A stretch of DNA of 64,000 nt, taken from NCBI GenBank assembly GCA_963734275.1, contig CAVTGO010000017.1:109541-173540 (forward strand). The letters run 5' to 3'. Origin of the DNA: CAVTGO01 sp963734275. Its GTDB lineage: Bacteria; Actinomycetota; UBA4738; HRBIN12. Shown piece by piece: positions 33,751-42,860 of this stretch. Position 1 is the stretch's first letter; every line of letters begins with the position of its first letter. The position numbers were made by a program, and so were the translations under genes. The notes under the pieces were generated by a model. The model had not been told where the DNA came from and searched no databases. It worked only from the letters and a program-made list of their open reading frames with translations.

Positions 33751-34596
33751 TCAGTACGCCCCGTGTCCTCGGAGCACGCTCGGGATCGTCCGCGCCATGA
33801 TCGACAGGTCCGTGCCGATGCTCCGCTCGCGGACGTAGCGCAGATCGAGCGCGACCCGCACCTTCATCGGGAGGAGCGAGCGTCCGGAGATCTGCCACAG
33901 CCCCGTCAGACCCGGCCGCACCGAGAGCACCTCGCTGGCGTGGGGCCCGTAGTAGCGCGCGATCTCCCGCGGAGTGATCGGTCGCGGCCCTACGAGGCTC
34001 ATGTGTCCGAGGAGGACGTTCAGCAGCTGCGGGATCTCATCCACGCTCGCTCGCCGAAGGAGTCGCCCGATGGCGGTCAGGCGCGGGTCGTTGCGGGACT
34101 TCTTCACGCGGTGGTATCCGTAGTGGTCCCGGTGCTCGCCGTGGTCCCGTCGCATCGAGCGGAACTTGATGCACGTGAACCGCCGGCCGTGCCTGCCGAC
34201 ACGGAGCTCGGTGTAGTGGATCGGCAGCCCGCTCGTCAGCAGGATCGCACCGGCGATGAGCAGGTACAACGGGAGCCAGAGCGGCACCGCCACGACCAAG
34301 CCCGCGAGGTCCAGGGCCCGCTTCGCGGCCGCGTAGCCGCGGCCCTGGCTGGCCGCCGGTTCGCCAGCTTCGATGTCCGCGATCGCCGCGTCATCCCCCA
34401 CGGCCGCCCCGTCCGGGGCAAGCCCCGTCGACCGCACAAGATGGAGGTTCCCGTCGACCGCCGCGACCTCGTTGCCCTCAGAACCGACCTCGTTGCCCTC
34501 AGAACGTGGTGCGACCTGCACGCGCGGATTCCCCCCTGGTTGGGGACGGCCGATGCCCGTCAGTTCCCGAACGGGCGTTCGATGGGTGACACCCAT
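33751..34596 (-). CDS. Phosphoglycosyl transferase starting surface-polysaccharide repeat synthesis
   Basis: The 281-residue protein is a bacterial sugar transferase (monotopic phosphoglycosyl transferase) that would place the first sugar phosphate on undecaprenyl phosphate. After a variable N-terminal region, a hydrophobic segment (AGLVVAVPLWLPLYLLIAGAI) precedes the catalytic core. The core has FTCIKFRSM, NDPRLTAIGRLLRR and ASVDEIPQLLNVLLGHMSLVGPRP, whose Asp-Glu pair is catalytic, and VRPGLTGLWQISGR. The large N-terminal membrane part of WcaJ-type enzymes is missing. I chose ATG 34596 (MGVTHRTPV); frame continues upstream. It is the first gene of the polysaccharide operon and contains a tandem 7-codon duplication near its N-terminus. 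Confidence 0.93.
   Translation of the reverse strand: MGVTHRTPVRELTGIGRPQPGGNPRVQVAPRSEGNEVGSEGNEVAAVDGNLHLVRSTGLAPDGAAVGDDAAIADIEAGEPAASQGRGYAAAKRALDLAGLVVAVPLWLPLYLLIAGAILLTSGLPIHYTELRVGRHGRRFTCIKFRSMRRDHGEHRDHYGYHRVKKSRNDPRLTAIGRLLRRASVDEIPQLLNVLLGHMSLVGPRPITPREIARYYGPHASEVLSVRPGLTGLWQISGRSLLPMKVRVALDLRYVRERSIGTDLSIMARTIPSVLRGHGAY
34464..34505. repeat. Tandem 21-bp duplication inside the phosphoglycosyl transferase gene
   Basis: Two identical 21-bp units lie head to tail at 34464-34484 and 34485-34505. On the coding strand they duplicate seven residues (reading SEGNEVG and then SEGNEVA) in the variable N-terminal region, ahead of the membrane segment. The frame is kept. This looks like a recent slippage event in a tolerant region. 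Confidence 0.8.
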
Positions 34597-34622
34597 TCGG
34601 CCTACATCGGCATGGACAGAAA

Positions 34623-34653
34623 AGACTATTGGAGAATCCCCGCGGGCGTCCAA
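34623..34653 (-). promoter_or_regulatory. Possible promoter of the polysaccharide operon
   Basis: An AT-rich patch lies between the LamG gene and the phosphoglycosyl transferase. On the minus strand it offers TTGGAC (34653-34648) and AATAGT (34630-34625), 17 bp apart, ending about 28 bp upstream of ATG 34596. Both boxes are weak matches. The position, before the first gene of the long minus-strand operon, is the main support. Confidence 0.3.
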
Positions 34654-34733
34654 TCGAAACGTCCTCGACCGGGACCGGAGGGGCCGCCCGGCCGCGGATG
34701 GCGCTCCCGGCGCCCCGTCGACCGAAGCCGGGG

Positions 34734-35411
34734 CTAGGCGATCGTGATGCTGACCTCGTCCATCAGGCCGAGGTACCAGTCGCCGGTGGCCCCCTCCTTG
34801 CCCCCGATGATCACCGACCCGGCGTTCGCGATATTCCCCACGGCGATCAGTCGGCTCTTCGTCCTTCCGTCGACCGTCAGGCTGATCGAGTCCGAGGTCT
34901 TCGCGCAGGTGATCGTGTGCCACTCCCCGTCCGCGAGGTTGCGCCGCATGCTGAGGGCTTTGCGGTCAAGGGTCCCCCGGAAGAGGCAGAAGGGTCGGCC
35001 ACCCCTCAGGATCTCCATCTTGTAGGCCGTGCCCTTCTTCTTCCGGATCAGATCGTAGTCACCGACCGTGTCGTCGGGTAGCACGTCGAACTTCACGTGC
35101 ACGGTGACGTCGATGTCGCTGCTGCCCGGATCCAGCGAGTCGTCATCGGGCACGACGACGCTCGAGCTGGTGCCGTTGAACTCGTACGCGCCCCCGGTCC
35201 CGTCGAACCCGGGGGTGGCGAGCGTGATGTCGGTCAGCACTCCGTCGCTGTTCCCGTTGCCCGAGGAGTCCGTCATCTCGTCGGCGTCATCCATGTGCCA
35301 CAGGGCCGCCGTGGTCTGCGCCCGCACAGCGGTGACGAGAAGGGTGAGCCCCAAAACGGCCGAGAGCCCGGCGGCGACCGCGGCCGGGATGGTGCGTCGG
35401 ATCCACGTCAT
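34734..35411 (-). CDS. Secreted LamG-like (concanavalin A-fold) protein
   Basis: The 225-residue protein has a signal peptide (MTWIRRTIPAAVAAGLSAVLGLTLLVTAVRA cut into hydrophobic core and AxA-like end). One LamG/jelly-roll domain follows: ALWHMDDADEMTDSSGNGN at the start, YEFNGTSSSVVVPDDDSLDPG, GEWHTITCAKTSDSISLTVDG and GLMDEVSITIA at the very end match the family pattern. Such domains bind glycans. It starts at ATG 35411 behind a GAGGTGA ribosome site. It lies upstream of the polysaccharide operon on the same strand, ending 137 bp before the phosphoglycosyl transferase. A role in binding the surface glycan is possible but unproven. Confidence 0.85.
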   Translation of the reverse strand: MTWIRRTIPAAVAAGLSAVLGLTLLVTAVRAQTTAALWHMDDADEMTDSSGNGNSDGVLTDITLATPGFDGTGGAYEFNGTSSSVVVPDDDSLDPGSSDIDVTVHVKFDVLPDDTVGDYDLIRKKKGTAYKMEILRGGRPFCLFRGTLDRKALSMRRNLADGEWHTITCAKTSDSISLTVDGRTKSRLIAVGNIANAGSVIIGGKEGATGDWYLGLMDEVSITIA

Positions 35412-35438
35412 GACGATCACCTCGGACGTGGAGCCTAG

Positions 35439-36403
35439 GTGGGGCTGTCCGCGTTTGTCGACCCCAACGTCTGGGAGTCTCACGTCTCGGCGGGTTCGGG
35501 TAGGGTTTTGCCCCAGGCAAAGGCCTCCGCCGCGCTGGCCCTGGCTGCCCTGGCTGTCGCGCTCGCCTCGCTGGGATCCCCCTCGGCATCGGCCCAGAGC
35601 AGCGCGACCCTCGTTCAGGTGATCGACACGTCCGCGTGGGACCCGCCGAGCCCCGATCCTTCGGGCATCACGTACGACACGCGCCGGGAAGCGTTGTTCG
35701 TTGTCGATGGCGAGGTCGAGGAGACCCCTCACTGGGACGAGGTCAACGTGTGGCTCGTCACCACCGCGGGCGAGACCGGCGAGACCTGGTCCATCGCCGG
35801 CCTCGTCACCGAGCCGAACGGCGTGGACATCGTCGGAAGCTCGACGATGTGGCTCACCGACGATGTGGCGGGGCGGGTCTTCCGATGGCGCACCGGCGCG
35901 GACGGGGACTGGGGCACGGACGACGATCGCCTGGGATCGTTCAGTACGAAGAGGTTCGGCTCACAGGACCCCGAAGGGATCACGATCGGCGGCGGGCACA
36001 TGTTCGTAGTGGATGGGACCGCCCAGGAGATCTTCGTGATCGGTCCAGGTGACAACGGGAGGTTCGACGGCGTCGGGCGGCACGGCGACGATGAGGTCAC
36101 GAGTTTCGACACCGCCGGCCTCGGCCTAGACGATCCCGAGGGAGCTGTCTACGACAGGAACAGCGGCGATCTGCTCGTCGTGAGTCGCCGGAACCTCATC
36201 ATCGCCCGGGTGACGATCGACGGAGACCTGGTCTCGACCGCGGACATCTCGACCTCGGGGATCCTGCGTCCCTCGGACGTCACGCTTGCCCCGGGCAGCA
36301 ACGACCCCTCGCAGGATCCACGCATGTCACGCACCGTCGCAAGGACAACGGCTCCGACCCGAACGAGAATGACGGGCGCATCTTCGAGTTCGCGCTCGGG
36401 TAG
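35439..36403 (+). pseudogene. Secreted beta-propeller-like protein, frameshifted near its 3' end
   Basis: The frame from GTG 35439 (or TTG 35508, nearer the signal peptide) has a hydrophobic export signal ending SPSASAQ. It then has repeated motifs of propeller proteins: SGITYDTRREALFVVDGE, EPNGVDIVGSSTMWLTDD, DPEGITIGGGHMFVVDGT and DPEGAVYDRNSGDLLVVSRR. After SNDPSQ (about 36318) the reading turns into Arg/Ser/Thr-rich nonsense until 36428. The other frame (+2) in this stretch reads DNGSDPNENDGRIFEFALG and stops at 36401-36403, the natural C-terminus of such a protein. A single-base indel near 36312-36330 explains this. It may be a true mutation or a sequencing error. The function is unknown. 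Confidence 0.7.
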
Positions 36404-36424
36404 CCGCGGGACCCGGAGGCCTAC

Positions 36425-37618
36425 CTAGGCGGACGCGCCGGCGACGAGCTCGCCAGCCTTCCACACGAGCGCGGGCTTGCGGACGGCGGCGATGTCCTCG
36501 AGCGGATCCGCGTCGTAGAGCACCAGGTCGGCCGCACTCCCCTCGGCGACGTGACCCACGTGCTCGAGCCGGAGCAGCTCCGCGGCGTCCGACGTGGCGG
36601 AGCGCATCGCACGCAGCGGCGTCATCCCCCACTCGACCATGCGAACGATCTCGTTGGTCGTGTTGCCGTGCGGGTTGAACGGCGTGCCCGCGTCCGTCCC
36701 GCACGCGATCCGCACGCCGGCGCGCAGCGAGCGCCCGAACGCCTCGCGCGCTAGCTCCGCGAGGGCGGTCGCCTTCTCGACGGCGTAGGCCGGGACCTCG
36801 TCCGGGTGGTCGACGATCCCTCGGATCGCCGAGATCGTGGGCACGTGGAAGGTCCCGCGCTCCTTGAGGACCCGCGCGCCCTCGGCGGTGAGCATCGAGC
36901 CATGCTCGATCGAGTCCACGCCGGCCCTCGCCGCCCGCAGGATGCCGGCCGATCCGATCGCGTGCGCCCCGACAACGCGGCCCCACGCGTGCGCCTCGTC
37001 GACGGCGGACCCGAGCTCCTCGGGCGTGAAGGCCGTGAAGTCTGCCGTGATCCCCGGCGTGAGGACGCCGCCCGTGGCGATGAGCTTGATCGCCGTCGCG
37101 CCGGCGCGGATCTCCTCGCGCACCGCCCGGCGGACGGCGTCGGGACCGTCGACCTCCCGCGCGAACCCGACACCGTGGCCGTGGCCGCCGGTGATCGTGA
37201 GGGCCTGACCCGCGGCGAGGATCCTCGGCCCGGGGATCAGGCCGCGTTCCACACCCCGCGCCACCTGGATCGTCGCGTCACCCTTCCCGCCGAGATCCCG
37301 GACGGTGGTAACACCGTGCTCGAGCGTCCGCGCCGCGTTCGCGACCGCCTTGACGGCGGCGGACGCGGGGGTCGGCATCTCGCGCGCCTCGGCGGCGAAG
37401 TCGGCCGAGCCGTCGAAGCAGAGGTGGACGTGGCAGTCCATCAGCCCCGGCGTGAGGGTCTTCCCACGGCCCGGGACCGCGTCCGCCGACCGAGCCGCCT
37501 TCGGCGCCCGGGTGTGCGAGCCGACCCAGGCGATCCGCCCGCCGTCGATCAGCACCCCTGTCTTCGACCGCGACCGGCGGCCATCGAACAGCGTGACGTC
37601 GGCGACGTAGGTCATCAT
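36425..37618 (-). CDS. Metal-dependent amidohydrolase (imidazolonepropionase/prolidase-like subgroup)
   Basis: The 397-residue protein has the amidohydrolase pattern: TLTPGLMDCHVHLCFDG (HxH metal motif near residue 61), a lysine in AIKLIATGGV near 178 that can bridge the metals, GAHAIGSAGI and DSIEHGSML for two more histidines, and CGTDAGTPFN near 305 for the catalytic Asp. Proteins with this set act on Xaa-Pro or Xaa-Arg dipeptides or on cyclic amides. The natural substrate here is unknown. I start at ATG 37618, which overlaps the cupin stop by 1 bp (TGATG). The pair with the cupin suggests one transcription unit. Confidence 0.9.
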   Translation of the reverse strand: MMTYVADVTLFDGRRSRSKTGVLIDGGRIAWVGSHTRAPKAARSADAVPGRGKTLTPGLMDCHVHLCFDGSADFAAEAREMPTPASAAVKAVANAARTLEHGVTTVRDLGGKGDATIQVARGVERGLIPGPRILAAGQALTITGGHGHGVGFAREVDGPDAVRRAVREEIRAGATAIKLIATGGVLTPGITADFTAFTPEELGSAVDEAHAWGRVVGAHAIGSAGILRAARAGVDSIEHGSMLTAEGARVLKERGTFHVPTISAIRGIVDHPDEVPAYAVEKATALAELAREAFGRSLRAGVRIACGTDAGTPFNPHGNTTNEIVRMVEWGMTPLRAMRSATSDAAELLRLEHVGHVAEGSAADLVLYDADPLEDIAAVRKPALVWKAGELVAGASA

Positions 37619-37992
37619 CAGCGAACCCACGTCGGGACGGCCTCGGAGCCGTCGTCCTCGCGGATGAACAGTGTCCCGGCGAGCATCGTGACGACGACGG
37701 TCGCGCCCTCGTCCCAGGCGTCGAGGGAATGAACGACGCCGGTCGGCACCACTGCGGAGTCCCCCGCCGTCATCTCGACGGCTTCGTCACCGAGGTGGAG
37801 CGTCACGCCGCCGTCGAGGACCGCGAACACGTCGTTGTGGTCGTGGCGATGCGGCGGGATCCCACCCCCCGGGGGGAGCTCGGTGCGGAACAGCGCGACC
37901 TCCTCGGATCCCCTCGACGGCGCGGCGAGACTCGTGACGTGGTTCCCGGCGAGCTCGAACGTCGGATGGTCGGTGGCGCGTTCCACGGGCAT
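37618..37992 (-). CDS. Cupin-domain protein
   Basis: The 124-residue single-domain cupin has GGGIPPHRHDHNDVFAVLDG near residue 48, with HRHDH providing the metal-binding histidines, and DSAVVPTGVVHSLDAWDEG near 90 with the last histidine. These are the two conserved cupin motifs. It starts at ATG 37992 behind AAGGAG. It overlaps the amidohydrolase start by 1 bp. It could be an isomerase, dioxygenase or sensor; the sequence does not decide. Confidence 0.85.
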   Translation of the reverse strand: MPVERATDHPTFELAGNHVTSLAAPSRGSEEVALFRTELPPGGGIPPHRHDHNDVFAVLDGGVTLHLGDEAVEMTAGDSAVVPTGVVHSLDAWDEGATVVVTMLAGTLFIREDDGSEAVPTWVR

Positions 37993-38033
37993 CGGCTTCG
38001 ACTCCTTCGTGAAGATCGACCCGCAGACTACGC

Positions 38034-38078
38034 GCCCGCGAAACTGGGCGAGGTCGAGGCCCGTTCGCGTTCGCGGGC
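38034..38078. terminator. Possible stem-loop after the cyclase-ATPase gene
   Basis: GCCCGCGAA (38034-38042) and TTCGCGGGC (38070-38078) form a perfect 9-bp inverted repeat. It lies right after the stop codon of the minus-strand cyclase-ATPase gene. The loop is 27 bases and no T-run follows, so it is at best an unusual intrinsic terminator or an RNA-stabilising hairpin. Confidence 0.3.
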
Positions 38079-41000
38079 TACGGCTCGAGCTCGGCGAGCA
38101 GGCGCCGCGTGCGTTCGGCGAACGGCACGAACTCCTTGCGCTCGAAGATCCGCAATGCCTCGGCGGCGGCGAGGGTCGCTTCGGGTGCCCGTCCCCGTCC
38201 CGCCCCGCCGAGCGCCTCGGCCTTGGCGCACAACGCCTCGGCCACCAGGGGGACGAAGCCCGTCGTCCGAGCGAGGCCCTCGACCTCCACCGCACGCTCG
38301 ACGGCCTCATCGGTCCGTCCGAGCCCGGTGAGGGCGCGAACGCGCGCCGTTCCGAGCTGGATGTGGGGCTGGAGGTCCCACGTCGCCGCGAGCGGGAGGT
38401 GTTCCTCGACGAGCGCGAGCGCCTCTTCCTCGCGGTGCAGGTCGATCAGGGCCATCGCCAAGTCCCCGGCGTCCAACACCAGGTTCGCGGCGACCCCACC
38501 CGCGCGCCAGCCCTCGGTCGAGTTGCGGGAGTGGGTTTCCGCAGCTATCGGATCGCCGGCGACCCGATCCACGAAGGCGGAGGTGGACTCGAAGAACGAC
38601 GTGAACCATGGATTGCGGAGCTCCTCGACCACCCACCGCGCCTCGTCGAGCTCTGCGTAGGCCTCCTCGAACCGCCCGAGGGCGGCCAGGAGCATCGCGG
38701 GTGAGAGGCGTCCGGTCAGGGGAGAGAGGCTCGCGGCGGACGAGGGTCGCTCTTCGGCACAGCGTGACAGCACCCCGCGCATGCGCTCGAGCGCGGCGCC
38801 GGCCGGCGTAGCCCCGAGGAACGAGCCCGAGTGGATATAGGCGATGGCCTGGAACAACGACACGCGAGGATCCCGAAGCGCGGCATCGAGCGCCAGCTCG
38901 GCGGTCGAGAGCACCTCCTCCATCTGCCCGGCCGCCCAATACGAGTTCCCGAGGCAGAGCAGGACCTCGGAGAGCCGGGCGTCGTCGCCGAGCTCGGTCA
39001 GGACCCGGGCCGCCTCCGTGGTGACCGCTCGATGCTCATCGAGCGAGATCTCCTGGGGCGAGCGCATGAGCAGGCCGTCGACCCGCATCGCCGAGGCGAT
39101 GTTCAGGAGCCTCATGTCGCCGCTCGACCGGCCGATCTCGATCGCGTCACGGATCACGACGTCCGCCCGTTCGAACCTGCCGGCGGTATCGAGGGCGACC
39201 ACCAGCTCCGGCAGCAGCGCTCGCCGTTCGGCGTCTGCCGTGGGGAGGAGCGCGATCGCACGCTCCAGCAGGACCGACCCGGCCATGTGATCCTCGCGAT
39301 CGACGGCCCGGCGCCCGGCTGCCGTCAGGTGCGTGGCCGCCATCCTCGCGAGCGCCACCGCCCGGTCGTCGTCGGGATCGAGCTCGGCACGGAGCCCCGC
39401 GGCCTGCTCGAGGTGGTAGCCGAGGATCTCCTCTTGCTCGGCGACCCGATCGCCCGCCACCCGTTCGAGCCACGCGGCGAATGTCTCGTGGAGGGCCGCG
39501 CGCTCCTGCTTGGGGATCGCATCGTAGGCGGCGTCGCGGATCAACAGGTGTCGGAACCGGTAGGCGTCGTCGCCGGGGAGCAGGGAGCGCTCGGGCCCGA
39601 CGAGCTCCTTGCGGACCAGGGACCGCAGATGCACGTCCACGTCCGGCCGGAAGTGTTCGTGGATCAATTCGACGAGCGCACCCCGATGGAACTCCTTCCC
39701 GCAGACCGCCGCGCATCCGATCAACGCGCGTTCCTCGTCCGACAGGCGATCGAGACGCGCGGAGAGCAGCGCCGAGATCGTCGGCGGGACCGAGACCTCG
39801 GCGAGTTCGCCGCTGGGGACCCAGCGCTCACCGTCGCGCGAGAGCAGCTCATCGTCGATCAGCATCCGCAGCATCTCCTCGACGAACAAGGGATTGCCCT
39901 CGGCCACGCCGGTGATCCGGTCACGCACGTCCTCGGGCAACCCGGAGGAACCGAGGAGGGCGTCGACGAGCTGGGCACACTCGGCGTCGGAGAGCGGCGC
40001 GAGCGAGATCGTCGTGGCGTTGGTCTTCCCGCCGGCCCACGCCGGCCGAACGTCGAGCAGGTCGGGCCGCGCCATGCACAGGAGCAGGATCGACGCATCG
40101 CGCGACCAGTCCGCCACGTGCTCGACGAGGTCCAGGAACGTGGACTCGCCCCAGTGGACATCGTCGAACACCGCGACGACGGGCCGCTCGCGCCCCCGCA
40201 CCTCGAGGAACCGGCGGATCGCCCAGAAGGTCTCCTCGGCCGAGCCGCCCTCGCCGGCACCGAGGATCTTGGCGAGGTTCGCGGTGATCGCCTCGCCGTG
40301 GTCCTCCTCGGCGACGGCCGCGTGGATCGCCTCTCGGACCGAGGACTCGTCGTCGAAGTCGGCGAGGCCGAGCGCCTGCTTCATGGCCTCGGCCACCGGG
40401 AAGTACGTGATGCCGTCACCGTACGGGAGGCATCGCCCGCGCATCACGTCCGCGGTACCGAGACCCGAGAGGAACTCCTCGACGAGCCGGGACTTCCCCG
40501 CGCCGGCGGCCCCGAGCACCGTGAAGAGCTGGCAGGCGCCGTCGGACACGGTCCGTTCGAACGCCTGCTCCAGCAGCATCTCCTCCCGGTCGCGCCCGAC
40601 CATCGGCGCGTCGAGTCGCCGGGTGCGCATCGGCGAGAGCGAGGCCACCTGCAGCAGCCGGTATGCGCGGACGAGCCCGGACTTGCCCTTCAGCGCGAGC
40701 GGCTCGACGGGTTCGGCGACGACCGCATCCTGCACGAGCCGGTACGTCGGCACGCCGATCAGGATCTCTCCCGGCTCGGCGGCGGCCTGCAGGCGGGCCG
40801 CGGTGTTCATCGTGTCTCCGATCAGCGGCTGATCCAGCCCCGCGACGAGCACCTCGCCCGTGGTGATGCCGATCCTGCCCACGAGCTCGACGCCGGCTCC
40901 TCGAGGAGGTGAGGTAAGGCGCTCGCGCATCTGGACGGCAGCCCTCACGGCACGCAGCGCGTCGTCCTCGTGCACCTGCGGCATCCCGAAGACCGCGACC

Positions 41001-41269
41001 ACCGCGTCCCCGATGAACTTCTCAACGACGCCGCCGTGCCGTTCGATCGCCGCACGCATCTCCTCGAAGTACCGCTGCAGGACCGGCCTGAGCACCTCGG
41101 GGTCGTGCCGTTCGACCAGTGTCGTCGAGCCCACGAGGTCGCAGAAGAGCACCGTCACGGTCTTGCGGACCTCGCGGACGCGCGTCGCTGGCCCCAGGCG
41201 GGCGCCGCACGCCATGCAGAACACCGCGTCGGCCGGGTTCTCCGTCTCGCAGCTCGGACACGTGGGCAC
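38078..41269 (-). CDS. Zinc-ribbon / class III nucleotidyl cyclase / AAA ATPase / TPR regulator
   Basis: The 1063-residue protein starts with a zinc ribbon (CPSCETENPADAVFCMACGARL). A class III cyclase domain follows (residues ~35-215). Its catalytic parts look intact: VTVLFCDLVGSTTL and EKFIGDAVVAVFG give the two metal Asp residues and the substrate Lys, and IGDTMNTAARLQ gives the Asn and Arg. Next is an AAA/NACHT-like ATPase with Walker A GAAGAGKSRLVEEF near 265 and Walker B VVAVFDDVHWGE near 375. A long helical repeat region from ~600 to the end resembles TPRs. There is no DNA-binding domain. I chose the GTG at 41269 because it places the zinc ribbon at the N-terminus. It is probably a signalling protein; its input is unknown. 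Confidence 0.92.
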   Translation of the reverse strand: MPTCPSCETENPADAVFCMACGARLGPATRVREVRKTVTVLFCDLVGSTTLVERHDPEVLRPVLQRYFEEMRAAIERHGGVVEKFIGDAVVAVFGMPQVHEDDALRAVRAAVQMRERLTSPPRGAGVELVGRIGITTGEVLVAGLDQPLIGDTMNTAARLQAAAEPGEILIGVPTYRLVQDAVVAEPVEPLALKGKSGLVRAYRLLQVASLSPMRTRRLDAPMVGRDREEMLLEQAFERTVSDGACQLFTVLGAAGAGKSRLVEEFLSGLGTADVMRGRCLPYGDGITYFPVAEAMKQALGLADFDDESSVREAIHAAVAEEDHGEAITANLAKILGAGEGGSAEETFWAIRRFLEVRGRERPVVAVFDDVHWGESTFLDLVEHVADWSRDASILLLCMARPDLLDVRPAWAGGKTNATTISLAPLSDAECAQLVDALLGSSGLPEDVRDRITGVAEGNPLFVEEMLRMLIDDELLSRDGERWVPSGELAEVSVPPTISALLSARLDRLSDEERALIGCAAVCGKEFHRGALVELIHEHFRPDVDVHLRSLVRKELVGPERSLLPGDDAYRFRHLLIRDAAYDAIPKQERAALHETFAAWLERVAGDRVAEQEEILGYHLEQAAGLRAELDPDDDRAVALARMAATHLTAAGRRAVDREDHMAGSVLLERAIALLPTADAERRALLPELVVALDTAGRFERADVVIRDAIEIGRSSGDMRLLNIASAMRVDGLLMRSPQEISLDEHRAVTTEAARVLTELGDDARLSEVLLCLGNSYWAAGQMEEVLSTAELALDAALRDPRVSLFQAIAYIHSGSFLGATPAGAALERMRGVLSRCAEERPSSAASLSPLTGRLSPAMLLAALGRFEEAYAELDEARWVVEELRNPWFTSFFESTSAFVDRVAGDPIAAETHSRNSTEGWRAGGVAANLVLDAGDLAMALIDLHREEEALALVEEHLPLAATWDLQPHIQLGTARVRALTGLGRTDEAVERAVEVEGLARTTGFVPLVAEALCAKAEALGGAGRGRAPEATLAAAEALRIFERKEFVPFAERTRRLLAELEP

Positions 41270-41417
41270 GACGGCGAGCCTACGCCGCAACCCTCCCCCG
41301 AACCAGGGTGGGAGGACCGGAGGGACAGCCTCGTGACCTACGTCTGGGCGCTGGCGCTCGGGTACTCTGTGCGCCGCGCCCGGTGTCGGGTGTGGGGTCT
41401 TCGGGGAAGGAACCTGA

Positions 41418-42860
41418 GTGCTGGACGTCGCGAAGCAGGCCGTCGAGGCGGCGAAGGCCGCAGGCGCCGACTATGCCGACGGCCGCGTCGTCTCCGACGA
41501 GTCCGAGGCTCTCACCGTCCGCAACCAGGAGATGGAGGGGATCGACCGCTCGGACTCCGACGGCATCGGGATCCGCGTCCTGGTGAACGGCTACTGGGGC
41601 TTCGCCGCGACGGCCCGTCTGGAAGCGGCGGAGATCGAGCGGACCGCGAAGCTCGCCGTCGAGATCGCCCGCGCCGCGAGCCGACTCCCGATGGAGCCGG
41701 TCAAGCTCGCCGAGGTGGAGCCGGTCACCGGCACCTGGCATTCGCCGATGCAGGAAGATCCCTTCAACGTCCCGCTCGAGGAGAAGGTGGCCCTGCTGAT
41801 GGAGGCGACCCGGCGGATGCAGGCCGTCGACGGCCTCGATTTCGCCGAGGGCGGGATCGACCTGTTCCGCCACCGCTCGTGGCTCGCGACGAGCGAGGGC
41901 ACGGCTATCGAGCAGACGATGGTGCACTCGGGCGCGGGGATCGAGGGCACCGCGACGGGCGAAGGGGAGCTCCAACGTCGTTCGTTCCCGAACTCGTTCC
42001 GCGGTCACATCGCCGCCGCCGGCTGGGAACACATCCGCAAGCTCGGCCTGATCGAGGAGGCCGAACGGACGGGTACCGAGGCCGTCGAGCTCCTATCCGC
42101 CGCCGAGTGCCCGAGCGAGGTCACCACCGTGGTCCTCGACTCGGGCCAGGTGGAGCTGCAGATCCACGAGTCGATCGGCCACCCGGTGGAGCTCGACCGC
42201 GTGCTCGGGATGGAGGAGGCGTACGCCGGCTCGTCCTTCGTGCGTCCGGACGACCGTGGCTCGCTTCGCTACGCGAGCGACCTGGTCTCGATCACGGCCG
42301 ATGCGACGCTGCCAGGAGGCCTCGGTTCGTTCGGCTGGGACGACGAGGGCGTTCCCGCGCAAACCCTGCCGATCATCGTCGACGGCATCTTCCAGGACTT
42401 CATCTCGAGCCGCGAGACGGCCACCGTGCTCGGGCTCTCCTCGTCGGGAGCGATGCGCGCCGACGGGTGGCAGAACCTGCCGCTGATCCGGATGACGAAC
42501 ATCTCGATCGAGCCGCGCGAGGGATCGCTCGCCGACATCATCGGCGACACGCGGGACGGCGTGTTCATGTCGACGAACACGTCGTGGTCCATCGACGACA
42601 AGCGGGTGAACTTCCAGTTCGGGTGCGAGGTCGGATGGCGGATCAAGGACGGGAAGCTGACCGAGATGTACCGCAACCCCAACTACACGGGCATCACCAC
42701 CGAGTTCTGGGGCTCGTGCGACGCCGTCGGCGGCCGCGAGGACTGGACGCTGTGGGGCACGCCGAACTGCGGCAAGGGCCAACCTGGTCAGGTCGCCCGC
42801 GTCGGCCACGGCGCCGCGCCCGCGCGGTTCCGCGACGTACGGATCGGGGTCCGCGGTTGA
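41418..42860 (+). CDS. tldD: TldD, catalytic subunit of the TldD/TldE metalloprotease
   Basis: The 480-residue protein carries the zinc motif HESIGH at residues 250-255 (HExxxH) within LQIHESIGHPVELDRVLG. Other conserved TldD parts are DGIGIRVLVNGYWGFAAT near the start and GGREDWTLWGTPNCGKG near the end, with the cysteine as a further conserved residue. TldD and TldE form a heterodimer that digests unstructured peptides and can mature modified peptides such as microcin B17. A GGAAGGAA ribosome site precedes the GTG start. tldE overlaps by 1 bp. No peptide precursor gene is visible nearby. Confidence 0.97.
   Translation: MLDVAKQAVEAAKAAGADYADGRVVSDESEALTVRNQEMEGIDRSDSDGIGIRVLVNGYWGFAATARLEAAEIERTAKLAVEIARAASRLPMEPVKLAEVEPVTGTWHSPMQEDPFNVPLEEKVALLMEATRRMQAVDGLDFAEGGIDLFRHRSWLATSEGTAIEQTMVHSGAGIEGTATGEGELQRRSFPNSFRGHIAAAGWEHIRKLGLIEEAERTGTEAVELLSAAECPSEVTTVVLDSGQVELQIHESIGHPVELDRVLGMEEAYAGSSFVRPDDRGSLRYASDLVSITADATLPGGLGSFGWDDEGVPAQTLPIIVDGIFQDFISSRETATVLGLSSSGAMRADGWQNLPLIRMTNISIEPREGSLADIIGDTRDGVFMSTNTSWSIDDKRVNFQFGCEVGWRIKDGKLTEMYRNPNYTGITTEFWGSCDAVGGREDWTLWGTPNCGKGQPGQVARVGHGAAPARFRDVRIGVRG

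Noticed and set aside
16273..34596. The polysaccharide locus as a recent mobile island
   Set aside because: No integrase, transposase, flanking direct repeat or tRNA is seen, and base composition looks like the neighbouring regions.
38831..40912. A 693-codon plus-strand frame opposite the cyclase-ATPase gene
   Set aside because: It is rich in Arg, Asp, Gly and His without domain structure; the minus strand encodes intact cyclase and ATPase motifs.
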